In this document: positions 25,071 through 33,574 of the stretch, piece by piece
Layout of the letters: each line of letters begins with the position of its first letter
Numbering within the stretch: the first letter of the stretch is position 1
Program-made: the position numbers and the translations under genes
Notes under the pieces: model-generated
What the model saw: only the letters and a program-made list of their open reading frames with translations
Databases searched by the model: none
What the model was told of the DNA's origin: nothing
Assembly: GCA_002396805.1 (NCBI GenBank)
Contig: DGYW01000064.1
Location: forward strand, 103,808 to 156,825
Reading direction: 5' to 3'
Length of the DNA stretch: 53,018 nucleotides
From: Firmicutes bacterium UBA4996
GTDB lineage: Bacteria; Bacillota; Limnochordia; Darwinibacteriales; Darwinibacteriaceae

Positions 25071-26714
25071 ATCCTCTAGTAAGGCTAGAGCAGTGTGGGC
25101 AGGTACAGGTGGCGAATAGAAGTAGCCTTGGAATCGGTCACAATGATGTTCCCGTAGATAGTCAAGTTGCGCCGCACTCTCCACGCCTTCTGCCACTACC
25201 TGTAAACCTAAATTCTTGCCAATGGCAATAATCTGGCTTGCCAAGAACGCGTCTTTGGAGCTGTTGGGGATCTGATCGATAAAGCTCTTATCTATTTTCA
25301 ACGTATCTAAGGGCAGTACCTTTAGGTAACTTAGGGACGAATACCCCTTGCCAAAATCGTCTAAGGCCATTTTTACACCAAGTCTTCTCAGTGTTTGGAT
25401 CTGTTGATCAATCAGATCATAAGATTCCATTAAGACAGACTCAGTAATTTCGAGGCGCAAGAAGGATGGAGCTAGACCTACCTCCCGCAAGATTTCTTGC
25501 ACTCTGTGGGGAAAATTAAATCGACTAAACTGAACAACTGATACGTTCACTGAAATGCAAGTGTGTGGGTGGCCTAGATCATGTACCTGTTTAAGGAAGG
25601 TGCACGCTTTCCTCAAGATCCATTCGCCCATGGGAATAATTAGGCCGGTTGCTTCTGCCACCCTAATTACTTGTTCAACTGTGCCGTTGATGGATTCTCT
25701 GGGTTCCCAGCGTAAAAGGGCTTCAAAACCACTAATGCGTTGGGAGGCGAGATCCACTTCCGGTTGGTAAAAGAGGGTTAAACGGTTCTGCTCCAGAGCA
25801 CTACGGAGTTGTTGCTCCATCAAAACACGATCAATTGCCCCTTCCGAGAGCTGGCGATGGTAGATTGTGAAACAATTGCCACCTCGCTTCTTGCTATCAT
25901 GCATGGCCAGATCTGCAAATCTAATGAGGTCTGCGCTAGAGTATCTCTCGGAGCCAGAATGGACAAGGCCAATACTAGGAGTCAGATGAATAAGGGCGTT
26001 TGTATACTGGAATGGTTCTCTAAAACTGATAACGAGCTCTCGCGCCAACTGTTGCGCGGAAGGCTCACCTAGGCAAGGGGCTGTAACTATGAACTCATCA
26101 CCGCCAAAGCGATACACGGTGCCTCTATCGCCAACCGTACCCACAAGCCGCTTTCCCACCATTTGCAGGAGATGATCACCGGCCTCATGGCTACGGAAGT
26201 CATTCACATCTTTAAAGTTATCCAAGTCAATGAAAAAAAGGGCTAATAGTTCGCCTTGCCCTAGTGCATTCTGCAGATCTTGCTGTAAGGACAGTCGATT
26301 AGGCAGATCCGTAAGGACGTCAAAATAGGCCAAATGGCGCAGCTTCTGTTCTGAGAGGGCAAGTTGACCATGGATTTTCTTAAGCTCTTCATAGCTTTCT
26401 TGGCGGCAGTGCTCGTGTTGCCTTGCCTCTCCTAGGGCTAAAGAGATCAGAGAAAAAAGTAAAAGGCTAGTTATAAATACGTACACCCAACCCTTGATCA
26501 TATTGACAAAGGTTAAATACTCAGGATTGGTGATCAACACATCAACGAGCCAATCGGAGAAGAAGATCCACAAAAACCCTAAAGCCGCGTAGAGGAGGGT
26601 GATGTTTCGAGCTGTTTTTGCTGGGGTAATCGAAAAGTCTTCACGATCCTCCCTTGGACTATTTAGATTGAGTAGTTTTCGTAACCATCGCTTATCGTTC
26701 TTCAAAAAATCCAT
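25032..26714 (-). CDS. Membrane GGDEF-EAL protein with both motifs intact
   Basis: 560 residues. Two N-terminal membrane segments (about 38-60 and 75-95) with a short outside loop and no evident sensor domain, a coiled linker, then GGDEF (motif FGGDEF, 203-208) and EAL (motif EALLRW from 331). EAL catalytic positions are all present: SVNVS, ITES, LDDFGKGYSSL, LKID, AEGVE and QGY. No RxxD inhibitory site precedes GGDEF. It can in principle both make and degrade cyclic di-GMP. The ATG 26714 lies 23 bases inside the upstream GGDEF-EAL gene, with AGGAAGG just before it, so the two are coupled. It is the last gene of the cls run and converges on the EEP gene with no terminator. Confidence 0.92.
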   Translation of the reverse strand: MDFLKNDKRWLRKLLNLNSPREDREDFSITPAKTARNITLLYAALGFLWIFFSDWLVDVLITNPEYLTFVNMIKGWVYVFITSLLLFSLISLALGEARQHEHCRQESYEELKKIHGQLALSEQKLRHLAYFDVLTDLPNRLSLQQDLQNALGQGELLALFFIDLDNFKDVNDFRSHEAGDHLLQMVGKRLVGTVGDRGTVYRFGGDEFIVTAPCLGEPSAQQLARELVISFREPFQYTNALIHLTPSIGLVHSGSERYSSADLIRFADLAMHDSKKRGGNCFTIYHRQLSEGAIDRVLMEQQLRSALEQNRLTLFYQPEVDLASQRISGFEALLRWEPRESINGTVEQVIRVAEATGLIIPMGEWILRKACTFLKQVHDLGHPHTCISVNVSVVQFSRFNFPHRVQEILREVGLAPSFLRLEITESVLMESYDLIDQQIQTLRRLGVKMALDDFGKGYSSLSYLKVLPLDTLKIDKSFIDQIPNSSKDAFLASQIIAIGKNLGLQVVAEGVESAAQLDYLREHHCDRFQGYFYSPPVPAHTALALLEDSNPNQRTNWKMI

Positions 26715-29052
26715 TCCTTCCTAACCGCTCCGCTAACTTACGAGCAACCTGAGGATAGTCTTCCCAGGGGATGGGACGACTGAAGTAATACCCTTGCGCT
26801 TCTTGACAACCAATTTGCTGCAGGAGTCGTAATTGTTCGCTCCGCTCTACCCCTTCTGCAACCACAGTCATTGAAAGGTTTTGGCCAATGCCAATGATGG
26901 AACGAACTAAAGCCTCGGTACGTTGATCCTGATCAAGGGAATGGATGAAGGTTTGATCAATTTTTAAGGTTTCAACAGGGTATCTAATTAAATATTCTAG
27001 ACTAGAGTAGGCTGTCCCAAAGTCGTCAATGGCGAGAGATATCCCCATATTATGCAGTTCGCGTAGATTATCCAGAACCTGCGGGGTAGGGGAGAGCATG
27101 GCATCTTCGGTAATCTCGATTCTTAACACAGGGCTGCCATTACTGTGGCTTGATAACACAGATTGAACCAAGGCAGGAAAGTGGGGTGAGCGGAAATGGT
27201 TGGCCGAGATATTGACGGCTACCCATCCCAAATCCATGTCTTGGTCGTGCCACTGGCGGTGTTGAACACATACTTTCTCGAGCATGTATTCGCCCAGTTG
27301 CTCAATGAAACCTCCTTGTTCAACTGCGTCTAGGAACTCACCTGGAGCAAGCAGACCACGCACAGGGTGCTTCCAGCGGATGAGTGCCTCTTTCCCCACG
27401 ATGCGCCTAGATTCCAGTTCTATAATGGGTTGGTAAAAAACGGTGAACTGTTCCTGTTCAAAGGCGGTGCGAATCTCCGTTTGGAAACGTAAACGTTCCA
27501 TTATGGCTTGATGGGTGTTGGGGTTATATAATTTTAGTTGTTCAGTCAAATTGCGTTCCGCTTCATAAAGAGCCGTTTGGGCTTGTTGGTAAAAGTCCTC
27601 GGCATTGGTTGGCGTATCTAGTTCGCTGATGGTAATGCCACCAAATAATCGAAGCTGCAGATTGCGATTGTCGATCTGAAAGGGCTGACTCAGTAACTCA
27701 TCTAGACGATCTACAATTCGTAAGACACCACTAGATGTGGAGGGGATCACTACGCCGAATTCCGCATCTGCGATTCTAGCTACCACAAGATCCCCTTCTC
27801 CTATGGTCTTCAGGATGTGAGCAACACGAATTAAGATATCATCAGTTACTTCGGGTCCTAGCAGGGCCTTTAGTTCTGAAAGTCCGCGCACAGATACTAA
27901 GGCTAAGATCACAATAGGATCTTCGTTTAAGCTCGTGCCCAAATAGTCCATAAAATATTGGCGGTTGGGCAAACCGGTGATGGGGTCGTAATAAGTCATG
28001 GTTCCAATTGTGTCCATCATGCGGTTAAAAGACGATCTAGTTTCTCCTAGTTCGTCCGCAGTGTCTACTTCGGCCCTAACGGTAAGATCTCCCTCGGATC
28101 CACGTCTAAAGATCTCCTTTAGCTCCACAATGGGCTGGGTGATGGTGTTGGCAAACCATAGTCCTAGATGAAAGACGATGAAAACGCAGATCGCTCCAAT
28201 GAAGAGTAGGTACGACAGAAGGCGCCTTACGGGGCTTTGGAAATAGGCAGTAGGTACTTGGGCAATTATGGTCCAACCCTCAGAAAAGGATCTAGAAAAG
28301 AAGGCGCGATACTCTGTGCCTTCTTGCCAAAATGTGAAGGTGCCGGATTCTTGATGGGTCAGACTATCCCACTCAGGGTAATAGTCCTGGATTCGGCTTG
28401 TCATTATTAGATTTGAATTAGAGTGGACTAGGAAATAACCATCACTATCAACCATAAACACATCGCCACTGGGATAGCCAAAATCCAAATTACTAATACC
28501 ATTGTAAATGTCTACCAATCCCATGGATAGCCCTAATAGCCCAGTGACCTCGCTACCGGTTTGATCCCAAATTGGAGTGGCTACTACTACAATTTTTTCT
28601 CCCGTCGAACGGGAGAGGATGGGTTCAGAAATTACGGTTTCACCAGCCATTACAGGGGCAAAATAGCTACGGTCTGCCACATTGCCTGCAGAGCGTTGTA
28701 GTGTTGTGTTATAATCACCGTCAGGGCTGGCTACAAAGAATATTATGTAATAGTCAGCCGCATCCCGAATCTGTCTTTGTAAAAAGGGTTCTATTTGTTC
28801 CCAATCTCTAGTTTCCAGAATGGGAGAATTAGCCAACTGTCTTAGTTCTTGGATGCGTTCTTGCCTCCATAGGTCTACTATTTGAACTTGCGAACGTACT
28901 AAAGCAAAGGCGTTTTTCTCAACGAGATCGTCTACCAAAGAACGGGAGAGATACCCAGTCACCCCAATAATGATTAGGGCTAAAACTAAAACAAGGGAAA
29001 TGAAGGACACTAGTACCCGTCTTCTAATACTGCCAGATAACCAGCGGAACAC
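26692..29052 (-). CDS. dCache-HAMP-degenerate GGDEF-EAL phosphodiesterase
   Basis: 786 residues: membrane segment (about 12-34), extracellular dCache sensor (about 35-275) with SYFAPVMAGETVISEP, second membrane segment (about 280-305), HAMP, GGDEF-like and EAL domains. The cyclase motif is ADAEF at 428-432 instead of GGDEF, so cyclase activity should be lost. The EAL domain is complete: E555 in KEALIRW, AVNIS, ITED, IDDFGTAYSS, LKID, AEGVE and QGY. It is therefore most likely a ligand-controlled cyclic di-GMP phosphodiesterase, with the GGDEF relic possibly binding GTP as an activator, as known for such proteins. It starts behind AAGGAGGTG. It overlaps the next GGDEF-EAL gene by 23 bases. Confidence 0.92.
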   Translation of the reverse strand: MFRWLSGSIRRRVLVSFISLVLVLALIIIGVTGYLSRSLVDDLVEKNAFALVRSQVQIVDLWRQERIQELRQLANSPILETRDWEQIEPFLQRQIRDAADYYIIFFVASPDGDYNTTLQRSAGNVADRSYFAPVMAGETVISEPILSRSTGEKIVVVATPIWDQTGSEVTGLLGLSMGLVDIYNGISNLDFGYPSGDVFMVDSDGYFLVHSNSNLIMTSRIQDYYPEWDSLTHQESGTFTFWQEGTEYRAFFSRSFSEGWTIIAQVPTAYFQSPVRRLLSYLLFIGAICVFIVFHLGLWFANTITQPIVELKEIFRRGSEGDLTVRAEVDTADELGETRSSFNRMMDTIGTMTYYDPITGLPNRQYFMDYLGTSLNEDPIVILALVSVRGLSELKALLGPEVTDDILIRVAHILKTIGEGDLVVARIADAEFGVVIPSTSSGVLRIVDRLDELLSQPFQIDNRNLQLRLFGGITISELDTPTNAEDFYQQAQTALYEAERNLTEQLKLYNPNTHQAIMERLRFQTEIRTAFEQEQFTVFYQPIIELESRRIVGKEALIRWKHPVRGLLAPGEFLDAVEQGGFIEQLGEYMLEKVCVQHRQWHDQDMDLGWVAVNISANHFRSPHFPALVQSVLSSHSNGSPVLRIEITEDAMLSPTPQVLDNLRELHNMGISLAIDDFGTAYSSLEYLIRYPVETLKIDQTFIHSLDQDQRTEALVRSIIGIGQNLSMTVVAEGVERSEQLRLLQQIGCQEAQGYYFSRPIPWEDYPQVARKLAERLGRNGFFEER

Positions 29053-29068
29053 CTGGGCACCTCCTTAC

Positions 29069-29120
29069 TTTAGCAAGATTTTTAAATTATTCGACAGAAT
29101 TCCACGAAATCCTTGCTAAA
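29069..29120 (-). repeat. Inverted repeat between cardiolipin synthase and the dCache-EAL gene
   Basis: TTTAGCAAGATTT (29069-29081) and AAATCCTTGCTAAA (29107-29120) are inverted copies differing by one extra base, separated by 25 bases. It fills the 70-base gap between two same-strand genes and ends next to the ribosome-binding site AAGGAGGTG. No T-tract follows, so it is more likely an operator, attenuating structure or processing site than a terminator. Confidence 0.5.
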
Positions 29121-29122
29121 CT

Positions 29123-30664
29123 CTACAAAAGAGGTGCAATCAACCGCAGTACTGACCACTTAAATCTTCGATAAACAGATAGATTACCGTATACATCTAG
29201 GCTCATTTCTTCACAGTCTTTTAAGGTCTCAAGAAAGTCGTCGCGCACTTGTAGCACACTTGGTGTTTGGTAAAGCCAGACACCGTTTTCAAAGTGTAAG
29301 TAGAGGCTACGATAATCCAGATTAATGGTGCCAACAACGGCTACTTCATCATCGGCCACAAAGGCTTTAGAATGCATAAATCCAGGCACATACTCATAAA
29401 TTCGTACCCCACTCTTTAATAATTCGGGATAGTAAGAGCGGGTCACTGCATGTACAATGGTCTTGTCAGCTACATATGGGGTCATGATGCGTACATCTAC
29501 TCCTGATTTTGCCGCCAGACTCAGCGCTGTAACCATTTCGATGTCCAAAATAAGATAGGGCGAATAGATGTAAATATAGTCTTGAGCCCGGTTAATTAGA
29601 TTGAGATAGACAGTCTCTCCTACCGGTTCTCCATCTAAGGGATTGTCACCAAAGGGTTGAATATAGCCTGGCTCTCGCAGTGGGGGCGGAGGTAGCTGGT
29701 TTGGTTTGAATTGGTCAAAGTCTTCTGTTGTGCCTTGGATATACTCCCACATAGTCAAGAACATGACAGTAAGGGACCAGACCGGCTCGCCCTTGATCAT
29801 GAACCCCGAGTCCTTCCAATGGCCAAATCTTTCGATGACATTAATGTACTCATCTGCCAGGTTGATGCCCCCTGTAAATCCAGTATGGCCATCGATGACT
29901 GTGATTTTCCGATGGTCTCTGTTGTTTTGTCGTGCAGAAAGTGTGGGGGTAAATGGGTGAAATATAGCTACTTTTATACCTAGCGCTTCTAGCTTTTGAT
30001 CATATTTATGTGGAAGCCTAAATGCACAGCCCAAATCATCATAAATCAGTCGTACATCCACGCCCTGCCGGGCTTTTTCCACTAATATATCTAGAATGCT
30101 ATTCCACATGATTCCTTCGTTAATGATAAAGTACTCCATAAAGATGTAATGCTCAGCTTTGCGGAGTTCCTCTAACATGGCTTCAAAGACTGACTCGCCT
30201 ACGGGGTAGAACTTAGAGTATGTATGACGATACAAGGGAAAAGCCCCATGATCCTGAATATAACGAGCTTGGTTAGCAGCATGCTTATCTATTTTGGCCA
30301 ACTCTTGAACGATGGGGTCACTAACGCTTAGGGTTTCTTGACCATGGAGACGCACCTGTTCCATCTTCTTTTGCATTCGTTTATCAGTTCGCCTGTTGCC
30401 AAGCATGAGGTAAAATAGGCCCCCGAAAATAGGAAACAGCATAATAGTGATAATCCAAGTCATCTTATATCCAGGTTTGCTATTACTGCTTACAATAGCG
30501 ATCACCACAATAGCGCTAAGAATAGTGGAGAACAGGTAGAATTGGGGAAAAAAGTTCCCAAAACGACCAATCATCAAGATTAGGGCCACTAACTGTGCTG
30601 CAATCGCTAGACCTACAATGGTCACCCTATGGAATAATAGGGACAATAATTTCTTCAATAGCAT
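29123..30664 (-). CDS. cls: Cardiolipin synthase (phospholipase D family)
   Basis: 513-residue membrane enzyme that condenses two phosphatidylglycerols to cardiolipin and glycerol. Two N-terminal membrane segments (about 12-32 and 38-58), a third hydrophobic stretch with the usual FPIFGGLFYLMLG (about 77-89), then two HKD active sites: HRKITVIDG and HSKAFVADD, each followed by the conserved Gly/Asn/Asp pattern (FTGGINLADEY, VVGTINLDYRS). Full family length. The start is ATG 30664; GAGGTG is very close, and a TTG two codons later would be better spaced. It heads a minus-strand run with the two GGDEF-EAL genes and is divergent from tlpA. Confidence 0.94.
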   Translation of the reverse strand: MLLKKLLSLLFHRVTIVGLAIAAQLVALILMIGRFGNFFPQFYLFSTILSAIVVIAIVSSNSKPGYKMTWIITIMLFPIFGGLFYLMLGNRRTDKRMQKKMEQVRLHGQETLSVSDPIVQELAKIDKHAANQARYIQDHGAFPLYRHTYSKFYPVGESVFEAMLEELRKAEHYIFMEYFIINEGIMWNSILDILVEKARQGVDVRLIYDDLGCAFRLPHKYDQKLEALGIKVAIFHPFTPTLSARQNNRDHRKITVIDGHTGFTGGINLADEYINVIERFGHWKDSGFMIKGEPVWSLTVMFLTMWEYIQGTTEDFDQFKPNQLPPPPLREPGYIQPFGDNPLDGEPVGETVYLNLINRAQDYIYIYSPYLILDIEMVTALSLAAKSGVDVRIMTPYVADKTIVHAVTRSYYPELLKSGVRIYEYVPGFMHSKAFVADDEVAVVGTINLDYRSLYLHFENGVWLYQTPSVLQVRDDFLETLKDCEEMSLDVYGNLSVYRRFKWSVLRLIAPLL

Positions 30665-30721
30665 TCACCTCACTGAAATAATAGAGATGTATCCTAAACT
30701 TAGTACTTACTAATAATCTTG

Positions 30722-30745
30722 CTTGACGTATCTTACTTTGTCAAG
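30722..30745. promoter_or_regulatory. Inverted repeat in the cls/tlpA divergent region
   Basis: CTTGAC (30722-30727) and GTCAAG (30740-30745), 12-base gap. Each arm also contains a TTGAC core resembling a -35 box, pointing in opposite directions, so the element may mark divergent promoters or an operator. No good -10 box was matched to either. Confidence 0.3.
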
Positions 30746-30773
30746 GCAAAGAAGGTGAACACAATCCCTGATC

Positions 30774-30802
30774 TTGATTCGGTAAGAAACCTCGGGTATA
30801 GT
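30774..30802 (+). promoter_or_regulatory. Sigma-A-type promoter of the tlpA-ccdA run
   Basis: TTGATT (30774-30779), 17-base spacer, TATAGT (30797-30802), 21 bases before the tlpA start codon. The Shine-Dalgarno GGGGG lies right after the expected transcript start, so the leader is very short. Confidence 0.7.
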
Positions 30803-30823
30803 AAGGAAAAGGGGGAAGAAGCG

Positions 30824-31333
30824 ATGAAAAAATGGAAATTACCTCTGTTAATGGTGATTATTGCTGTATTTGCCTTTGCTAGCCAGAACGCAGTTCTAGC
30901 CGAGGATGAAAAACCTTTGGTACCTGACTTTGCTTTGCTTACTAAAGAGAACGAGCTTGTTCGCTTGAGCGATTACCGAGGCAAGATCGTGGTTTTGAAT
31001 TTTTGGGCCAGTTGGTGCCCACCTTGTCGTGCTGAGATGCACGAGTTCCAAAAGCTACACAATGACCTCGAGGCATCGGGTGAAGCCGTACTTTTGTTAC
31101 TTAACCAGATCGACGGGCGTCGGGAAACAGTAAAAACCGGTACTGACTACTTAGAGAAGAATGAATATACCATGGTTAATCTCTTTGACCACGGCCTGGT
31201 GGGAGGGCAGATCTTCGGCGTTCCAGGCCTACCTACTACCGTGGTAATCGATGGAGAGGGATATCTTTCGAGTTATGTGGTGGGCTCAACCACTCAAGCA
31301 ACAGTGAAGAAGATGATTGAGGGGGCGAAATAA
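30824..31333 (+). CDS. TlpA/ResA-like extracytoplasmic thioredoxin
   Basis: 169-residue secreted or membrane-anchored thiol reductase. Signal sequence MKKWKLPLLMVIIAVFAFAS to about residue 26 (NAVLA), thioredoxin fold with the redox motif WCPPC (W64, C65, C68) in LNFWASWCPPCRAEM, and the cis-Pro region GVPGLPTTVVID. ATG 30824 is chosen for GGGGGAAG upstream and the signal peptide; TTG 30719 would place a long unrelated extension before it. Family members reduce cytochrome c apoproteins or spore-envelope disulfides. The next gene, ccdA, overlaps the stop by one base (TAATG) and would supply electrons across the membrane. Confidence 0.92.
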   Translation: MKKWKLPLLMVIIAVFAFASQNAVLAEDEKPLVPDFALLTKENELVRLSDYRGKIVVLNFWASWCPPCRAEMHEFQKLHNDLEASGEAVLLLLNQIDGRRETVKTGTDYLEKNEYTMVNLFDHGLVGGQIFGVPGLPTTVVIDGEGYLSSYVVGSTTQATVKKMIEGAK

Positions 31334-32040
31334 TGCTTCAACAAGTGGCTCCGCAGCTAACATTTTCATTATTCGTGTTGACGTTTACTGAAGGTCTGCT
31401 CGCTTTTTTGTCTCCCTGCATTTTGCCCATGATTCCCATTTACCTCTTGTATTTAGGGGGGAGTGATGAAGTAGACGAAAAATCACCCCACCGCTTGATG
31501 ACAAATACCTTAGGTTTTATTCTGGGCTTTAGTTTAATCTTTGTAGCCCTTGGAGCAACCGCATCCGCCTTAGGGGGTCTACTGGTAACTTATCGAGTGC
31601 TTTTGCAGAGGATTGGCGGTCTTATTGTTATTCTCTTTGGGCTCAACTATCTTGGCGTGTTGAAGGTCGGCTTTTTGAACAGATCGAAGACCATAGGAGC
31701 TCGGACCGAAAATTTGAAGTTTTGGTCTAGTCTTCTCTTTGGAGCAGTGTTTTCTCTGGGCTGGACACCCTGCTTAGGGGCTTTCTTAGGAAGCGCCTTA
31801 TTAATGGCGTCGAACACAAACACTATGTATCAGGGGATGGCCTTATTGTTGACCTTCTCTTTGGGTTTAGGCATTCCTTTTTTCCTCACGGCTATGCTGT
31901 GGGAGAAACTTCAACAGACCTTTAATTTCATTAAAAGGAACCTTCAAATCATCCAAATGGTTTCAGGAGTCTTATTGATTCTGGTAGGTGCATTGATGTT
32001 CTTAGATCGCTTTGGGAGTTATGCTAATTTATTTTTATGA
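31333..32040 (+). CDS. ccdA: CcdA-type transmembrane thiol-disulfide carrier
   Basis: 235-residue protein with six expected membrane segments. The two conserved cysteines are C29 in LSPCILPMIP and C147 in GWTPCLGAFLGSAL. CcdA carries reducing equivalents from cytoplasmic thioredoxin to outside thioredoxin-like proteins, here most likely the TlpA-like product of the preceding gene, whose stop codon it overlaps (TAATG). No cytochrome c assembly genes are present in the window, so a role in sporulation-coat or general disulfide reduction is equally possible. The next gene starts 14 bases downstream. Confidence 0.93.
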   Translation: MLQQVAPQLTFSLFVLTFTEGLLAFLSPCILPMIPIYLLYLGGSDEVDEKSPHRLMTNTLGFILGFSLIFVALGATASALGGLLVTYRVLLQRIGGLIVILFGLNYLGVLKVGFLNRSKTIGARTENLKFWSSLLFGAVFSLGWTPCLGAFLGSALLMASNTNTMYQGMALLLTFSLGLGIPFFLTAMLWEKLQQTFNFIKRNLQIIQMVSGVLLILVGALMFLDRFGSYANLFL

Positions 32041-32054
32041 AGGTTGGGTAAATC

Positions 32055-33521
32055 ATGACTAAAACTTTTGATGTGGCAATCATCGGTGCTGGAATTGTAG
32101 GAACCACCATAGCGCGGCAGCTCTCCCGCTATAACTTAGATGTGGTCATTCTAGAAAAGGCGGTAGACGTAGCCATGGGGGCTACAAAGGCTAACAGTGC
32201 CATTGTCCACGGGGGTTATGCCGAACCGCACACTACCCTCAAGGGTCGACTCTGCCACGTGGGCCGGCAAATGTTTGCCCAACTGGACCAGGAATTGAAT
32301 TTTGGTTTTGCCGAAACAGGTTCTCTTGTTGTTACTACCGAGGATGATCCACAGCCCTTATATCGCTTATTAGAGCAGGGAGAGGCCAATGGGTTGACTG
32401 ATTTACGGATCGTTGACCAAGAGGAACTACAAGCTATGGAACCCAACTTAAGCAAGGAACTAAAGTGGGGTCTTTATTGTGAAGGGGCAGGGGTTTGCTC
32501 GCCCTATGAAATGGCTATTGCCATGGCAGAAAACGCCATAACAAATGGTGTTAAACTCCATTTAGAGACGGTGGTACAGAATATATCGGGCAGCAAAGGA
32601 AACTTCGTTATTAACACTAATAATGGTCTTTTCCAGGCTCGCTATATCATTAACTCAGCAGGTGTTTACGCTGACAAAATAGCTAATATGGTGGGTTTAG
32701 AGCACTTTACCATCTTACCGAGAAGTGGTCAGTACTTGCTTTTTGCCAGGGGGAGCGGTGAAGCAGTCAAGCATGTTATTTTTGGATTACCTACAGCCAA
32801 GGGAAAGGGAATCCTCCTAACTTCGACAATTTATGGGAATTTGCTCATTGGGCCAGACGCTAGTGACCGGGGGGATCGAGAAGACACGTCCACGAGTGTT
32901 GAGCGCATGGCGGTCATTTATGATCAGTGCGCGGAGCTGTACCCTGGTTTGGATGCACGGCAGTTTTTGCGCAGTTTTACTGGAATTCGAGCCCGCAGTT
33001 CAACTGACGACTTTATTATTGAAGAGTCAGAGGTGGCCGGTTTCATCAATGTAGCAGGGATTCAATCTCCTGGACTAACTGCTGCCCCTGCTATCGCCCT
33101 AATGGTGGAGGGAATTCTCCAGGATGCAGGTTTGGTCTTAGCACCAGATTCCACATTCGATCCTTATCGGCAGCCTATTATCGAGCGGAAGACAATGCGT
33201 CCCCTTAGTGAGATTAAGCCCCTTTTAGATCTTCCCTCATCTCCCGAAAAGATCATCTGCCGCTGTGAACAGGTCACAGAAGGGGAGATTGTTGATGCTT
33301 GCAGTAGGGGAATACCCGTCAAGACCATTGATGGGGTTAAACGTCGTACCAGAGCTTCTATGGGTTGGTGTCAGGGCACTTTTTGCCGACCGAGGATTGC
33401 GGAAGTATTGAACCGCATTTCTCCCGAGGACTTTGATACTCGCTTCGATATTGAGCACAGCGGAGTAAATAGGGTGGGAAAATCGGAATTAGTAGATTTT
33501 CTAAAAACGCGCGAGAACTAA
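32055..33521 (+). CDS. FAD-dependent oxidoreductase with C-terminal [2Fe-2S] BFD-like domain (GlpA/LhgO-like)
   Basis: 488 residues. FAD site IIGAGIVGTTIARQL (9-23), DAO-type substrate domain, and a C-terminal BFD-like iron-sulfur domain with C402-x-C404 and C439-x4-C444 (ICRCEQVTEGE and MGWCQGTFC). This architecture occurs in anaerobic glycerol-3-phosphate dehydrogenase GlpA-like proteins and in 2-hydroxyglutarate oxidase-like proteins. Neither substrate can be chosen from sequence alone; glpB and glpC are absent here, though the family often occurs with them. It starts at ATG 32055 behind AGGTTGGG. It is the third gene after tlpA and ccdA, in an apparent operon, which is an unusual association. 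Confidence 0.85.
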   Translation: MTKTFDVAIIGAGIVGTTIARQLSRYNLDVVILEKAVDVAMGATKANSAIVHGGYAEPHTTLKGRLCHVGRQMFAQLDQELNFGFAETGSLVVTTEDDPQPLYRLLEQGEANGLTDLRIVDQEELQAMEPNLSKELKWGLYCEGAGVCSPYEMAIAMAENAITNGVKLHLETVVQNISGSKGNFVINTNNGLFQARYIINSAGVYADKIANMVGLEHFTILPRSGQYLLFARGSGEAVKHVIFGLPTAKGKGILLTSTIYGNLLIGPDASDRGDREDTSTSVERMAVIYDQCAELYPGLDARQFLRSFTGIRARSSTDDFIIEESEVAGFINVAGIQSPGLTAAPAIALMVEGILQDAGLVLAPDSTFDPYRQPIIERKTMRPLSEIKPLLDLPSSPEKIICRCEQVTEGEIVDACSRGIPVKTIDGVKRRTRASMGWCQGTFCRPRIAEVLNRISPEDFDTRFDIEHSGVNRVGKSELVDFLKTREN

Positions 33522-33552
33522 AAATTATCCCTCCTCAAAGACCGAGGAGGGA
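33521..33552 (-). terminator. Hairpin terminator downstream of tyrosine phenol-lyase
   Basis: Perfect 9-bp stem TCCCTCCTC (33528-33536) and GAGGAGGGA (33544-33552), 7-base loop. The T-rich tail (TAATTTTT) lies on the minus strand, so it acts mainly for tpl; it also sits just after the stop of the convergent FAD oxidoreductase and may stop that transcript less well. Confidence 0.8.
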
Positions 33553-33574
33553 TTCGCGTAAGTAGATTTCGCTT

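Noticed and set aside
29069..29120. Intrinsic terminator after cls
   Set aside because: The inverted repeat is not followed by a T-tract on either strand, and the arms are too far apart for a typical terminator.
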